A stretch of 64,000 bases of DNA from contig NC_079320.1 of assembly GCF_029931775.1 (NCBI RefSeq), forward strand, positions 40,044,510 to 40,108,509, read 5' to 3'. Below the pieces are notes generated by a model. It had not been told where the DNA came from, made no database searches, and saw nothing but the letters and a program-made list of their open reading frames with translations. The translations under genes were made by a program, and so were the position numbers. Below are positions 10,885 through 25,300 of the stretch, piece by piece; positions within the stretch are counted from its first letter, which is position 1; each line of letters begins with the position of its first letter. This DNA is from Euleptes europaea (Eukaryota; Chordata; Lepidosauria; Squamata; Sphaerodactylidae).

Positions 10885-12017
10885 TGTTACAGGCTTTGAC
10901 ATATTAGAGCACATGAACTATGGAATTAGTGTTGTACATATGCATAAATATTCAATGTAAAACTAAACTACACATATGAACTACAAACTATACAGCAGAG
11001 GCTTAAATTTCCTTTTAAAAGGAAAGAAAGCCTGGATATTCTATGTTTCTCTTATGTTGTTCTCTTATGTTGACAGAATTACTCTGTCAAAGATTTCAGT
11101 GTCAGTGCAGATTTGCTAGCCACATTTTCTGCCTTTTTCTATGACCTTTCCCAGCCTTCTCAATGGGAAGAGAGCAAAGTATTCGCAACACTTTCTGCAT
11201 TTTTAGGCTACAGAGCAGAGTGTACACTTCCTGCCTTTCCAATGACTTCAAGTGCAGAAATGCTCTCCATTCCAAGGGTATATGATGCTGATTAATGATG
11301 TAATGATGTAATGTAAACAATATATTGTATTTTATGATTTAAACATGAAGGCATGATGCTAGAAATTAATGAATAGGTTCAATCTCAACGTATTTTTCTG
11401 GAGATGAGAATGATGGTAAAATTGATTATATAAAGTATAACAAAACTCAAAACTGACTGTTTAAGAAATAGTATGCTTAGCCTCCTGGAAGTGGAAGTCC
11501 ATATATGGCAATCTAAAGAGAAGCCACTGAGCATGTGCAGTACAACTGTCTCCTGCTCGAGCTCTAGTTTTAAGCTCATTGAAGGTGACTGAAACAGTAT
11601 AAATACAGGCAGAGAGAGGGCTAGAACTTCAGACCTCTAAGGGAGGCTCAGAAGATGGTATTGGTATGTATGGCTTTACAAATATATTATTCTAGAATGT
11701 GAATTAGATACTTTGAACTAAATCAGACTTCTTTAACTTATATTTTAAGTGTTGGATTTTAAAACTGAATAGTATGTAGAACTTGCTTGCTTTACTGTAT
11801 ACATTGTTACTGAATTTTAAGACTTTGTAATACTTGCATATACACATATATACATTAAATTACATTGGAGCACATCAATAAAATGACTTACTTTTTAAGT
11901 GAGTAAAGTAGTTGAGTCCTGTTTAGTAGGTGACTAACTAAATAAAATAACATACCACTTCTCAGGAAGGGGTCGATTCTTAGAGCATAGTCACTCAAAA
12001 GGCACTGACCCGCTTCA
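10885..12017 (+). mobile_element. Solo LTR of an endogenous retrovirus-like element
   Basis: A 1133-bp block starts TGTTACAGGC and ends CGCTTCA. It is flanked by the 4-base duplication ATAC (10881-10884 and 12018-12021) and interrupts an older LINE end. A TATA-like box (cagtataaatacagg, near 11596) and a poly(A) signal (AATAAA, 11877-11882) sit in the order expected for U3-R-U5 on the plus strand. No internal genes remain. The family is not identified; a 4-base duplication fits gamma-type retroviruses or some Gypsy elements. Confidence 0.7.
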
Positions 12018-12250
12018 ATACGAGCATCTTGAATTCAGCTTGGAAGCAAATTGGGAACCAGTGTGGGTGGAACAAGACTAGAGTGGTGTAGACCCAACGA
12101 CTCATTCCACATTCTGGCTGCATTATTCTGCACCAGTTGTAGCTTCCAGACACATTCATCATTCAGTAATCATGCTAGTGCATCCTCAGAACACAGCAAA
12201 TCAAAACGTGGTTCCCATATGGCAGCGTAAGGATGCACCGCACATTTGAA

Positions 12251-13080
12251 ATCCTGTCTAAATCATAGTTAACAAGAACATGCTTGGCACCGGAAGGTAA
12301 GAAAGCAAAATGGGCAAAGTTGGAATACTAGAGACATGTTGTACAGTTTCCTCACCCTCCCAGCAAAATTGAGAGAAGCGGCTGGTTTAATGATGGACAG
12401 TGGTGGGAGACAGGAACAGTTGCAGAAAACCAATGTGACGATGCACGCACAAAACATTTGCAAGACAATCTGGACCAATTTTAAGGGCTCGATAAAAGTG
12501 AGCTTTTCCCCCAAGAGTTAAAGAATGTTGTTCACAATTTGTGATTAGAGCAGAGAAGTGTTTGTATAACTGGCAGTGTCAAGTGATGAGAAAATAAAGG
12601 ATAGTGTTTGATGTGTGAACCAATTCCAGACTGTCATGTGGTAACGAGTCATGTGGCAATGACAGAGCAAAAATAAAATGAAAGGATCTTCCCACATTCA
12701 CCTCAACAGAAATCTTAAGTTCCTTATTTTATAACACCTATAATACTGATGATTAAATATTCCTTCAAAGATGTCTAATTGAGACTTATTCCCAAATCAG
12801 TATGCTAAAGTAGTTACAGTGTTCTAAGCTCACTGATTTGAACTCTGCTTAGAATGGCAGTGTAGCATCACATGAAAATGAGATTACAGTGTCACAAAAT
12901 AAAGTTGATACGTAGGTTTGGGGCAAGGCTTCAAATCTTCATATTATAACACAGCTGCAGATGACCTGAGCTTTAGGGCAAGTTATCTATGTAAATCGGG
13001 TTCTTCCTTTATTCCTTAATCTGTGTAATCAGGTTCCTCCTTGATCGTTTCCTTAACAGAAACAATAGTGATTAGTCAGT
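12251..13080. other. Intergenic, no gene recognised
   Basis: No coding region recognised. This is the DNA just upstream of the upstream SCOC first exon. Confidence 0.35.
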
Positions 13081-13330
13081 GCCTATCTGTATAAGCAGTT
13101 GTAATTCTTTAACTTCGTAATATAGCAGCTTCCAGAAGGCGGAACAAAGTTCAACAGATCACTCTGAGAAAAATAAGTGTGTTGTTGGTAGTGAGAACAA
13201 GAAGGGTAGCGGAAGGCTCAGGTGGCTTCTGCTGGACCGAGTGGAATCATTAAAGATTTAACAAAAGGAAAATAAGACCTGCGGCTTTCTGTTTAAATGC
13301 CCTTCTGAAATAAAACCTGGTTGAAAGAAA
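13081..13330 (+). promoter_or_regulatory. SCOC: Probable upstream SCOC promoter and 5' UTR
   Basis: This stretch precedes the start codon of the upstream coding first exon. A TATA-like ctgtataagcag lies at about 13087. There is no CpG island here, in contrast to the second promoter near 25.6-26.0 kb, so this form may be more tissue-restricted (inference). The transcription start cannot be placed from sequence alone. Confidence 0.4.
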
Positions 13331-13394
13331 ATGGAAGGATCACAGGAACAGGAGGACGACAGCTTTACTAATGTTTCTTTGGCCGACGACCCAG
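13331..13394 (+). CDS. SCOC: SCOC upstream coding first exon
   Basis: It encodes 21 acidic residues plus one base of a split codon and ends at the donor CAG|GTAAGG. The stop just upstream in frame shows that the protein begins here. It is far (13.9 kb) from the shared exons, which marks it as an alternative first exon. Confidence 0.88.
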
Positions 13395-16300
13395 GTAAGG
13401 AGACAGAGAGGGGTTGCTATAAAAAATATAGAATCCAAAGTCTAAAAATATATTAAGCAACAAAAACCGTCATTCTGTTGTCTGAATGTGCATGCAAACA
13501 TAGGTCCCTTATTCCTCATTAGCAACTATGGTGATATTTTTGTAGAATCCTTAAAGCAAACTTTGTGGATAGGTTTTTTAAGGCTTTTTATGAATGACAG
13601 AGATTCAGTATCAGCATCTGTGGTAAAGCAATGTTTGAAATGATGGGAAGCGCACCGAAGAGTATTATAGTTATGCAGCCAACTCAGTAGTGGTCAGAAT
13701 AAAAACCTCATTCCCACCCCCATCGCTGCCCATGAATACAGGTTAGCGTTACAATTGACGAAGAGTGTCCGAAATTAATTAGTAACTACAATTAACTGAC
13801 CTGGTTAAATTACACACATCAGCATTTTGATAAGCTTTCATTAAGACTATAAGCATAAAATTCAGTACTTCTGCCTCTAGTTTAGAAATGGTATCACAAA
13901 CAAACAAATTATACCTCTGTACCAATTAGATCAACTTATGAAGAAGAAGAAGAAGAGTTGGTTTTTATATGCCGACTTTTTCTACCGCTTAAGGCAGAAT
14001 CAAACGGGCTTACAATCACTTCCTTTCCCCTCCCCACAACAGACACCCTGTGAGGTAGGTGAGGCTGAGAGAGCTCTGTTAGAGCTGTGACTTGCCCAAG
14101 GTCACCCAGCTGGCTTTGTGTGTAGGAGTGGGGACACAAATCCAGTTCACCAGATTAGCCTCTACCGCTCATGTGGAGGAGTGGGGAATCAAATCCGGTT
14201 CTCCAGATCAGACTCCACCGCTCCAAACCACTGCTCTTAACCACTACACCACGCTGGCTCTCATGAAAAAAGTACAGGATGCCAACCATGAATTAATCTA
14301 TTCATATACTGAATGGAAATAACAAGAAAAATCAAAGTTAACGCAAAAGGTCCTGCAAAATCAGTCCGTAATGCAATCTTCAGATGCATATATTGTATCC
14401 CATTTGTGGTTGAATGAAGCTGTTGTCACATCAAATTTTAGAGGCAATCTAGACATACGCACCGTTTTGTGGGCACACTTCCTCAGCGTGCTCTCCAATG
14501 CTTATCCACATAAAACAAATTACATATACATTATTACTTAGTTACAGATATAAACTTAATACAATCACAAAACCATAAAAAGCGGACTACATTTAAGCTT
14601 ACCTCACCAATGTGTTATCTAGTCACATCAAGAAAGTCAAACTTTTTGCGATGTTTGATTTTTCAAGTTTAGAAATGACATGACTGTGACTCGTGCCTGT
14701 TAGTAAAATTTATTCAGGCTGCCAGAAGTCTGGTGTAAACTGGAGTATCTATGATGATTTTTAACATTTCACTTGGTTTCATTTATTTCAGTTTGGGTCC
14801 TGCCATATTCAAAAAGACTTTAAAAAAGTAAAGGTAAAGGACCCCTGTGCAAGCACCGTGTCATTCCTGACCCATTGGGTTATGTCACATCCCGACATTT
14901 ACTAGGCAGATTTTTGTTTATGGGGTAGTTTGCCAGTGCCTTCCCCAGTCATCTTCCCTTTACCCCCAGCAAGCTGGGTACTCATTTGACCGACCTCGGA
15001 AGGATGGAAGGCTAAGTCAACCTTGAGCCGGCTACCTGAAACCAACGTCCGTCGGGATCGAACTCAGGTCGTGAGCAGAGCTTGGACTGCAGTACTGCAG
15101 CTTACCACTCAGAGCCATGGGGCTCTATATATAAAAAAGACTTTAGGCCTAACTTTTAAGAGAAAACATGAGCTGAAAGGCTCTGGGCATCTTATGGGGT
15201 TTATAGTTGAGGTCATGGGGCCAAAAGCTTAGTAGGGTCCATTGCTCATTTTATGCAGTAGTGGGTGGGGCCCCGTAATGACTCATGGCCACATCATCCC
15301 CTCCCCCTTTTGTCTTTTAAAAACAGTAGCTAAAGGGAATGTCACAGCAAGTATGGAAACTGGGACCTCCTGCGCCCCTGGTAATTTGAGCACTAGTGTG
15401 ATCTATTACTCCACAGTAATCTTTTGTTTGTGGGTATAAAGTTATGTGACTCCATTTTCCATTCATTTACTAGCTCCTTTGACCAAACGTCTTGAGCTTA
15501 ACCATTGCGTGACTCCTTTATCAAAGGCAACACAATGGAAGGCAAGAAATTTGGAGCTTCTTCGATATGGAAACAGTACAGTCTACATAGCACAGCAAAA
15601 CAAACTCTACACGTTTTCCATGCTCAATGAGACGTAAGCTGTAAAATGCTTCCATGTGAAACAGATTCCTGTGGTGTCTTCAAACTTGCCAAAGAGCAAC
15701 TGCTTATCAGTTTAGAAGGCTCGTAGTGGAAGACTATCCAGTGCAAATCGATGCGTTGAAAATAAATGCTTTAAAAGCACCAGCATTACCAAGTGACAGG
15801 TTATTACTGTTTGCCTGTTACGTGAAGGACATTGTGCTGAGCTTCTGTCTATGCAACTGTGGTATAATTGCAGATATTCATGTTCGGAAATAGTCTTTAC
15901 AACTGATGATGTCTCACGCACTAGTAAGAGCATTGGTATTATACAGAAAATGTTCTTTTCAGTGGAACTGAATAAATTAATTCCTATTGAAAGCAATGAC
16001 AGCTAGTTTTAGGAAATCTTAATTAGAACTTAGAATGTATTTGAGTATAGATAATTAGGTCTGTACAGTGAAAACTTGCCAGTCTAGTAAGTAGAAGATA
16101 ATACGGGTTATGATATCATGAATACCTGGTCTGGCAAAATGCCTTAGAGAATATAAAAAGAAGAATTAATAGGAAAAGAAATGGATTAGCTCTGATTTTC
16201 CATTACATCTAAGGAAGCTTTGACTTCAGGGTCTTGCTCTAAAAATCAGTTCTTGCTCTTTGTACACTGCAATATGAAAATCCATTTAGCTCAAATAAAT

Positions 16301-19300
16301 GATCTAATTACATAATATGAAAATAGCTTTAGTAAACAAAAAATAAAAAGATTACTGAGAATAATGTTCCAATATTTCCAGCAATAGAATTAATTCTCTT
16401 AATGTTCTTTAAGCAACACTGAGTGGATATCAATCTCTTGACAAGCGACTTTACAAAATATTACTTCTGAATGTTCAGAAAATGTGACTAGCACAACATT
16501 TTATTGATATTTCTCTATGGGAAAAAATTCATAAGGACTAGAATTTTCTTCTCTTTTTACCAGCTCTGCTCCTGTGGCTAACATAGAGCAATGTTTCAAT
16601 GTGATGTAAAAACCTTCACCTCCTTAACTTTTGTGTGTCAGGCTCCAGGAAAGAAATGGTAGGGTCAATACCGAAGACACAGGACACAAATTTAAAATTT
16701 CAAAAGTTTTGAAAAGTAAGATAATGCAGCTAGCTTTCTGATGAAGGCTGCAGTATCTGTAGACCAAGAACATTAACTACTTTTGCTCATGTCCTTACAT
16801 GGCATTTAATGGTTTACTAACCGAGACTAGAATAGAGACAGCTTTGTTTTCTGGGTCCTGCTGTATTTTCTGGGTCCTGCTGTATAAAGTGGAGCTAAGC
16901 TTTGGAAGAACAAAGAGAGCTGACCTTATCACCTTGTCCTCCACTAAACGAATTAGCTGAGAATCTAGATTTGCAGGTGAAGAAGCCACTTCATTGAGTG
17001 AAGAGGCTTCCAAAAGCAGTTTGGTGTGGTACAAAGCACAAACATACACACATATACAGTCCCAGCCTACTTGCTGACTTTTCTTGCCCGAGCTCTGAAA
17101 TTAATGAGACCTTATGTAGAAGAGACAAGACTGGAGATATCAAGTGTTGGGTGAGCGAGAAGTCATAGCCCTTTGGAAACAAACTGTAACACTTGCGGCA
17201 TATCTCTTCTCTCAAGTCTAAAGTCAGAAGCTCAACTTTTTAAAAAAATCTTACAATCTTGGTGTCAAAACTCAACCAGCACCCCGCCACTCTCAAAAGG
17301 AAGGCAGTAAAGAAGAAATAAGCATCACTCTTTTACTTGCTATAATTTTTCCTTCCCCCTTCTTCCTTGCTATGTCCAAGGCAGCTAACAAAACAGTCTC
17401 CCGACAAAGTTAAACACACACACACACACAAACACAAATTAAAAGTTATTTAGTACATATTGTTCTTGATATTCCTCCCAGGAGCTCAGGGCGGTGTGCC
17501 TGGTTCTCCCTTCCCAGTGTTATCCTCGCAACAACTCTGAGAAACAGGTTAGGCTGAGAGATTATGTGGCTAGCCCAAAGGCACCCAATGAGCTTCATCT
17601 GAATCTGGACCTCCCGGATCCGAATCCAATACTCCAGCTGCAACATCACACTGGTTAGCAGCCCTTTGCCCAGCACAGGCCTCAACCGTTCAGTGAATAG
17701 GAGAGATGTGATATGTACTTGCTGTCCTAAGGGCAGAAGTGGCTCTGCAACGGAAACAAGGGAAAACAAAATACAAGTATGCCAGAAATGTGTTAACAAA
17801 GGCCACAGCTTTATTGATTACAGCAGATGCAGCATTGGTGAGGCATGGGGGCATCAGGTGACCACCCTGTCAGCTGATGAAATGATCACCAACCCGAGTG
17901 TTGGGGGGCAAACCGGAGTGGTGAAGCAGAGGTTCCACTTGGGTATAGACCTCTAAGTGGTCCCTTTGCCACCAAGGAGTGGAGCCACATGACAGTCCCA
18001 GAGCTGGGCATCCGTGGTAGGACTCAACCCCAAGACCCCTTATGGGAATCCCCCAAAGGGGGGAAGCAGGCACACAGGCTCATCTTTCCCCAAATTGGAT
18101 CCGGCCCAATGCCCAAAACCGCCTAAGCTGTGACAAAAGCAGAGCAATGAACCATAAAACAGAGGGAGGGAGAGCAGGGAGGGAGAGCAGAGGGAGGGAG
18201 AGCATGTTGGCGACGAGCAAGGCTGGGTGGTTGGGCAAGGGGGCCTTAAATAGGCCAAAAAGGCGGGGCAACGCCAGCGTGCCTGCATCACCCCTCCCCG
18301 TCCCCTGGCCCGAGGAGCAGCCCGCCCCCAGCAGCAGTAATAGGCTGCTTGCCGAGGGGGATGGGTAGAATCACCCAGCCATGCAGCTGGCAAGACGTAA
18401 GCAGCCGGGAGACACATGCCTGGCTGCTAGCTCCGTTTCCAGACCAGATCTGCTGCCTTGCGGCCGCAGTGCCACCCAGGGTAAGCCCTTCGCCGCGTGT
18501 TTTAGCCACAAACACAGAAATCTCTGCAGAAAGGGGTTCAAAATCCCAGAGGCCCAAACACATACAACAGCAGTCTTTATGCTACAACCCTTTTATTGGG
18601 GGGAAAGCCCAGAGCCACAAAGTAATACCGTTCCTTCACCTGAGAGAAGAAAAAAGAAACCTGGCATGGGGTGGGGATAAGCAATACTTTCCTCGTATAA
18701 TGTGCATGTGTTAGCTACCACTCCCCTCCCCAGCAAAATAGTTGTACTTTTTTTCTGAGCATACAATTAAGCCAACAGGAAACATAGGAAGTGGTGTACT
18801 CTGACAATATTATACAAGGGGTAACCTGAAATGATCTCGTTGCTTAAAAGCTCAGAGAACAGGCCGTTTGATAGGGAGAGGTGGTGCCTTCCTCCATTGT
18901 AGCCAAATTTCACTAAACTGGAGAGCGTCACTGACAAGTTCCAATGTCACAGCTACAACACACAAGGCCTACTTGTATGGATTATAAAGGATTATATGGG
19001 TTTAAAGGGGCCTTTTCTGAACACAAACAGCTTGAAGCAGCTCTAATTATATTATATGACAGAGAAGGTGAGGATCAACCATAAATCCCATAATATCCCA
19101 AGTTATTTTCTCATCTTAATAAAAATTGTTGAATGTCATTCTTTTTTTTCAAGTTTACTTTTCATGGACATCCACCAATGCAATATTTACTATGTAATGT
19201 AGCGGACAATATACTTTCCACTCTAGCTAAATGCCTGTCGCCGGAGATTTGTGGTGTGCATAGCCACCTTCTCCCCTCCAGGGTAAGCCACCCCCAACAG

Positions 19301-22300
19301 AGACTTAACGGGTCTGGAATCACTTCAAGTCACAGGCAAGAAACTGCATGCAGATGCATCTGGAGAGGCTTGCTTTTTCAGCTAGTCCCCGAAGTGGTCC
19401 CTTCCCTCTCACTCATCCATGGGCTATAGCACCTGCTTTCCTTTCCACCCTCCCTCCATGGCAGCTGCCAGCTCTCTGTCAAGAGCCAGTGCTCTAGGCT
19501 CTGAACACAGAGACCAGTGCCCAAGGGAGGATGCCTTCTTTTTTCCACACATGCTCCTTTTCAGCCACCTCCTGCTTGCAGGTTTCAACCGCACCAACAA
19601 ATGGGTGGTTACAACTGGCACAAATTACATTATAAAACAGAAGTCCAGTGGCATGTTAAACTCTAACACAGGGGTTCCCAGTGTGGTGCCCGTGGATGCC
19701 ACAGTGCCTGCTGACACCTTGTCTGGCACCCGCCAAGTGTTTTTAGGAAGTGCTAGGGCCAGGTAGGGCTTTTGCCCAGCAAGGCTTCTGATTGGCTGTG
19801 CAGACTTTTTAAGCTGTTGCTTTTAAAAAGTTGTTTAAATTGTTGCAGCAGCTACCACCACACCACAAAGATATTCACTGTGGACCTGAAGTTAAGCTGC
19901 GGCAATCATTTTGTGGCTGGCTCCACCTCCTGCGGCACCCATTTTGTGGCAGCCATTTTGTCACTGCACCCACCCACCATGTCCAAATTCCAGAGGTGCC
20001 CACAGGCTCAGAGAGGTTGGGGACCCTTGGTCTAACATTTATTTCAGCTTGAACTTTCATGAACTAGAGCTCTTCTTCAATTCACTTTAACATCTGAAGA
20101 ACTGAGCTCTGACTCATAGAAGTTCATGTTGAAATTAATTGATGTTAGTCTTTAAGGTGCCACTGGACTTCTGTTTTATTTCGCTGCAATAGATTAACAT
20201 ACGGTAGCTACCCCTCTCTAAATTACCGTATTTTCCCGTGTATAAGATGCCCCCATGCATAAGACGACCCCTATTTTTTTTTAACCCAAAATTAAGGGGG
20301 AAAGGGGTTGTCTTATACATGGAGGCGACTTGGAAAAATACGGGCAGGGAAGAGAGTGGGGCCCATGGGAAGCCTTCCCAAGGGCCCTGTCTCTTCCCGT
20401 GGGCCCCACTCTCTTCTCCGTCCATCAGCAGATGGGAGGAGAAGAGAGCTGGTGGAGAAGAGAGCGGGGCCCTCTCTTCCCCACCCGTATTATTCCATGT
20501 ATAAGACAACCCCCCAATTTTAAAGTAAACTTTTAAAGAAAAAAACATCGTCTTATACATGGAAAAATACGGTGTATGCAACATGAAATTGGATTTCTTT
20601 CCTTCCTGGAATGAATCCAGCTTCCACAGGTATACTAACCCAAATATTCACGTGGCCCTCATGCCACTGAGACATGTGATGAATAATTGTGACATGTTGT
20701 AACAGCCTGGTTTTATAAGACCTAGGCACACCCAAGACCATCTAAATCAATGGGCACTGTAAGAAGGGAGGCAGGATCTATGCTGCTTGTTCTGTAATGT
20801 GGACCACTGTCTGTGGGCACAGCACAGCAATCCTCAGACTCTGTTTAGGACTGAGATTTAAGATACGAATGATGATATTGTAAGGTTTATCGTTTCACCG
20901 AGGCCACAAACACTTTTACGTTCTAGACACAACTGGTAATTTTAATCATTTGTGATTACCTTATTTAGACAGTAGAGGTCTCTCTCACGCTATCCTTTTC
21001 CCTCACTTTCTCAGTATATTTTCAACAAATACATTTCTCGTACCCCCAACCAAAGAAAGAGGCACATTGTACAATTCCAGAGGAACAGCCTTGTAAGTAA
21101 GCACTACAGATGTATTATAGCATAAGCTTTTGTTAGCCAGAGCATACTTCTTCAGATCCATTAATTTAGCTGACAGAATACTCAATGCACACCAGAAGCA
21201 AGGTTACTACAAGGAGAGTTGTTACACCCATATTTCCACGATATAGGTGTGACATTACATTGCAGAGCATAAAAGAAGACAAAATCCAGACACAAGAGTA
21301 GAACGATCCACTCAGAGCTTGTGTGCACAACTCCTAACCGTTGATGAATTGTTTAAAGTAAGGTGGATCTAAATAGTTAATCTGAAATGAGGGACAATTA
21401 TTTTTTTGTGGTGAGCTAACCTTCCCTATTCAAGTATGATAGATTCAAACACTTTTCTGTCACCACCTACCCTTTTTGCCCTTTGCCAGGTGAATGTGAT
21501 ACTGCATAATCTGACAGAACGTACTCTGCCTTATACAAATGCATTGGTATTTAAGGTGCCACAATAGTTTTTGCTGTTTTTATTGTACAATGGGCTTTTC
21601 AAAACAAAAAGTGATTATCTGTTTCTCTGACATATCTATTTAAGGGCATCCAAAATAAGAACTGCACTATTTGCCACACTGCAGATTTGAGTGAGGCTGT
21701 GTGCTTGAGTGTTGGCAAATAGCTAGTTTTTGGTAAATGGTTGTAGCATATTGCATTCTGTAGTTAGGGAATGCCAAAATGGAGTTCCCAAGGTCAGCTT
21801 TGTGTCTTATTCTACTGAACCATCTTTTGTACTGGTGGAAAGTGTCATCAAGTTGCAGCGGACTTATGGCGATACCATAGGATTTTCAAGGCAAGTAACA
21901 TTCAGAGGTGGTTTGCCATTGCCTGCCTCTGTGTGTCAACCTTGGTATTCCTTGGTGGTCTCCCATCCAAATACTAAACATGGCTGATCCTGCTTAGCTT
22001 CTGAGATCAGACAAGATTGGGCTAGTCTGGCCTATCCAGGTGACCTTTTTCATGTTCCTTACTTTGCAGAAGAACCTTTAGATATGGTGATGCTTAGGGA
22101 ACTGTGAGACCAATCCTAAGGAGGTCTACTCAGAATTCTACTCGGGTCTATTCAATGGGGCTTACTTCCAGGAAAATGTTCTTAGGACTGCAATGTATGG
22201 GGTTGGATCCAGCAAGCTTTTCAGCTGCTGCAAAACGAATGGGGGGTTGTCTTGACCACCCTCCAAAAATGCTATGCTAGGGACTACAGGACCTGCATGA

Positions 22301-25300
22301 ACAAAAGTAATGGGAGATGGAGACTATGGTAAGGAGGGGAATTGAGAATGGAAAAGACAGCCAGATCCAGCCATATTTCTCTTTGGCAAGTTTTTTGGTA
22401 CCGTATATGATGTTGGTTTTGTTTTACTGTATGAAAATGAGGGTGTTGGTCTGAGTGTGTCTGGAGCATGTAAGAAGGTAACCCTAGTTTACAATTGCTT
22501 TTTAATGGTAGTTGCAGTGAAATTTTGAAGACTGTCCATCGGAAATCCTGTGATGCCTGAGAAGGCATCTTTTGGAAATTTTAATATTTACTTTTAGTAG
22601 TGCTACATTTCTTTAAGCCACACTCTCCAAGTTCAATCCTCTCTCCGATGTTATTTAAAATATATGTGCATTCTCTTGTAGATTGTCAGGAGTTTGGGAG
22701 TTGGGTGCCATCAATATGCTGATGACATGCCGCTCTTCCTCCTGCTGGATAAGTAGCTGGTAGCAGGGCTCTCAACACTATCCTAGTGCCCAGATGCAGT
22801 TGTCGAGTGGTAAAGGGAAAGCTGGCTAAAGTTGAATCCATCCAAGATGGAGTTCACATGGCTGGGAAAGACTGAGACGCTAGCTGGAGTGCCACTTCTG
22901 AGATTTGATGGTGTCCAGCTGACAGCTGTAGACTCCCTAAAAAGTCTTGGGGTGTTTGGACTCTGCGCTATTGTAGGGTATCCAAGTGTCCATGGTATCA
23001 CAGCTGGTGTTTTTTTCACCTACACCAGGCTCACCCATTGGCTCCCTATTTGTCTGGATCAGACCTTGCCACTTTGATCCATGCAACAGTCACCTCCAGA
23101 CTGGACTACTGCAATTTACTTTGCATAGGGTTACCTTTGAAAACACTTCAGAAACTGCAAGTGGTTCAGAATGCAGCTGCCAGGCTGTGGGCTGGAACAC
23201 TGTGGTCAGCTCATATTACCCCAATTTGGCCACAGCTGCACTGGCCAACAATTAGTTTCCTGATCCAATTCAAGGTATCGGTGTTAACTTTTAAATCCCT
23301 CTAAGGCTTGGTTGGGTCCCTCATATCTATGGGACCACCTCTCCAGTTACACCCCCATGCCCCCTTTGGTCATCTTCTCAGGGCCTCTTGCAAGTGCCCA
23401 GCCCCAGGATGGCTTGGTTAGCTGTTACTAGGGGAAGGGCTTTCTCAGTGATGGCCCCTACTTTGTGGAATGCACTCCCTGATGACACCCATGCCCTGCG
23501 GTACTTGCTTAGTTTCTGCAGGGCTTGTAAGGCTGAACTGTTCAAATTGAACTTTGGAGGCTAAGTAGATGCTCTGGACTGGTTTGACAGTAGTATGGTA
23601 CTAAGTCATATATTTTAAATGTATTATTTGGTTTTGTTGGGCTTTAACTTATTATGATGGTTTTTTAAGTGTTGTAAGTCACTGCAAGACCTCCTGGGTG
23701 AGCAGCAACTAAAAAAATCTAATAACAAACAATATTATTAAAATTCATTTCTCATCGTGTTGCTGTATTCTGTTATTTGCTCTGATATCCAAAGTTAAAA
23801 AGGTTGGTTGTGTTTTTTTGCATGGTTCAAAATTCCACTGTGGAGTCTATCCCCTTTCCCAGTGAAACCTCCTTTGAAAAAAACCCTGTGATATCCTGAA
23901 TCCAGCTCACTGATAAGTAATATTAACAAATAGTTTCAGACGAATTGCCCTGATCAATCCCACTGCAGCAGCACACCAAACCCCTAGCAGATAGGAAAAT
24001 GGAATAAAGCCATGCTAGCTTGTTCAAAGAAGCTCCGTAGCGCAGAGTGGTAAGCTGCAGTACTGCAGTCCAAAGCTCTGCTCACAACCTGAGTTCGATC
24101 CCAATGGAAGTTGGTTTCAGGTAGCCGGGTCAAGGTTGACTCAGCCTTCCATCCTTCCGAGGTCGGTAAAATGAGTACTCAGCTTGCTGGGGGTAAAGGG
24201 AAGATGACTGGGGAAGGCACTGGCAAACCACCCCATAAACACAGTCTGCCTAGTAAACGTCGGGATGTGACATCACCCCATGGGTCTGGAACGACCCGCT
24301 GCTTGCACAGGGGACCTTTATCTTTTAGCTTGTTCAAACCCACAGAACATCCACCCTCATAGTCAAAAAGTTCCCAACCTCATAAGGGGGCAGAAAATAA
24401 AGATCCTGCACACCTTCCCTTCTCCCCGGGCCCCCAAATCTGGCTTGTGGGGGCGGGGGGGAGGCGATGTATCATCAAGGCCGGGCCTCCCTCCCTCCAA
24501 TTTTGTTCCTCGCAAATGCAATCCTATCCATGATTCTCCGGCAGCCAGTGCGACTACAATGGGAATTACTCCTAAGTAAGTGCACATACAGAACTACTGC
24601 GCTTTCCCAGATTTAAAGCCTGGGAAAACAAGCTGTCCCCGTTTTTCCTTACCCACGTACGGAGCAAGATATTGATGTGTGTGTGTGTTAAGTGCCATCA
24701 AGTCGCTTCCGACTCATGGCGACCCTATGAATGAAAGTCCTCCAAAATGTCCTATCTTTGACAGCCTTGCTCAGATCTTGCAAATTGAAGGCTGTGGCTT
24801 CCTTTATTGAGTCAATCCACCTCTTGTTGGGTCTTCCTCTTTTCCTGCTGCCCTCAACTTTTCCTAGCATGACTGTCTTTTCTAGTGACTCTTGCCTTCT
24901 CATAACGTGACCAAAATACAATAGCCTCAGTTTAGTCATTTTAGCTTCTAGGGTCAGTTCAGGCTTGATTTGATCTATAACCCACTGATTTGTTTTTTGG
25001 GCAGTCCATGGTATCCGTAACACTTTCCTCCAACACCACATTTCAAAGGAATATATTTTCTTCCTATCAGCTTTCTTCACTGTCCAGCTTTCACACCCAT
25101 ACATAGTCATAGGGAATACGATGGCATGAATTAATCTAGTCTTGGTGGCCAGTGACACATCCTTACACTTCAAAACCTTTCCTAGCTCCTTCGTGGCTGC
25201 CCTTCCCAGTCTCAATCTCCTTCTGATTTCTTGGCTGCAGTCTCCCTTTTCTGAAAGGGAGAGAAAATACCAAGACCATGGTCCCACAGCCCGGATAGCC

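Larger units (their letters stand above)
10290..12250 (-). mobile_element. CR1/L2-like LINE 3' region, split by two insertions
   Basis: The LINE tail is at the left end (plus-strand ttccactcaacttagggc), so the element reads on the minus strand. Typical 3' untranslated phrases follow (ggtgccacaactgagaaggcc; attctgcaccagttgtagctt, in plus-strand reading). The copy is interrupted at 10661-10788 by a short foldback-family arm and at 10885-12017 by a solo LTR. Removing both restores a continuous repeat. Confidence 0.7.

Noticed and set aside
24032-24328. tRNA gene
   Set aside because: A and B boxes are present but belong to a SINE head. There is no full cloverleaf, and the SINE body and tail follow. 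The same holds for the other tRNA-like heads.
24688-25287. 199-codon open frame as a host gene
   Set aside because: The motifs ([24 protein letters not shown]) are those of the BovB LINE polyprotein, and the copy has a target duplication and a GT-repeat tail.
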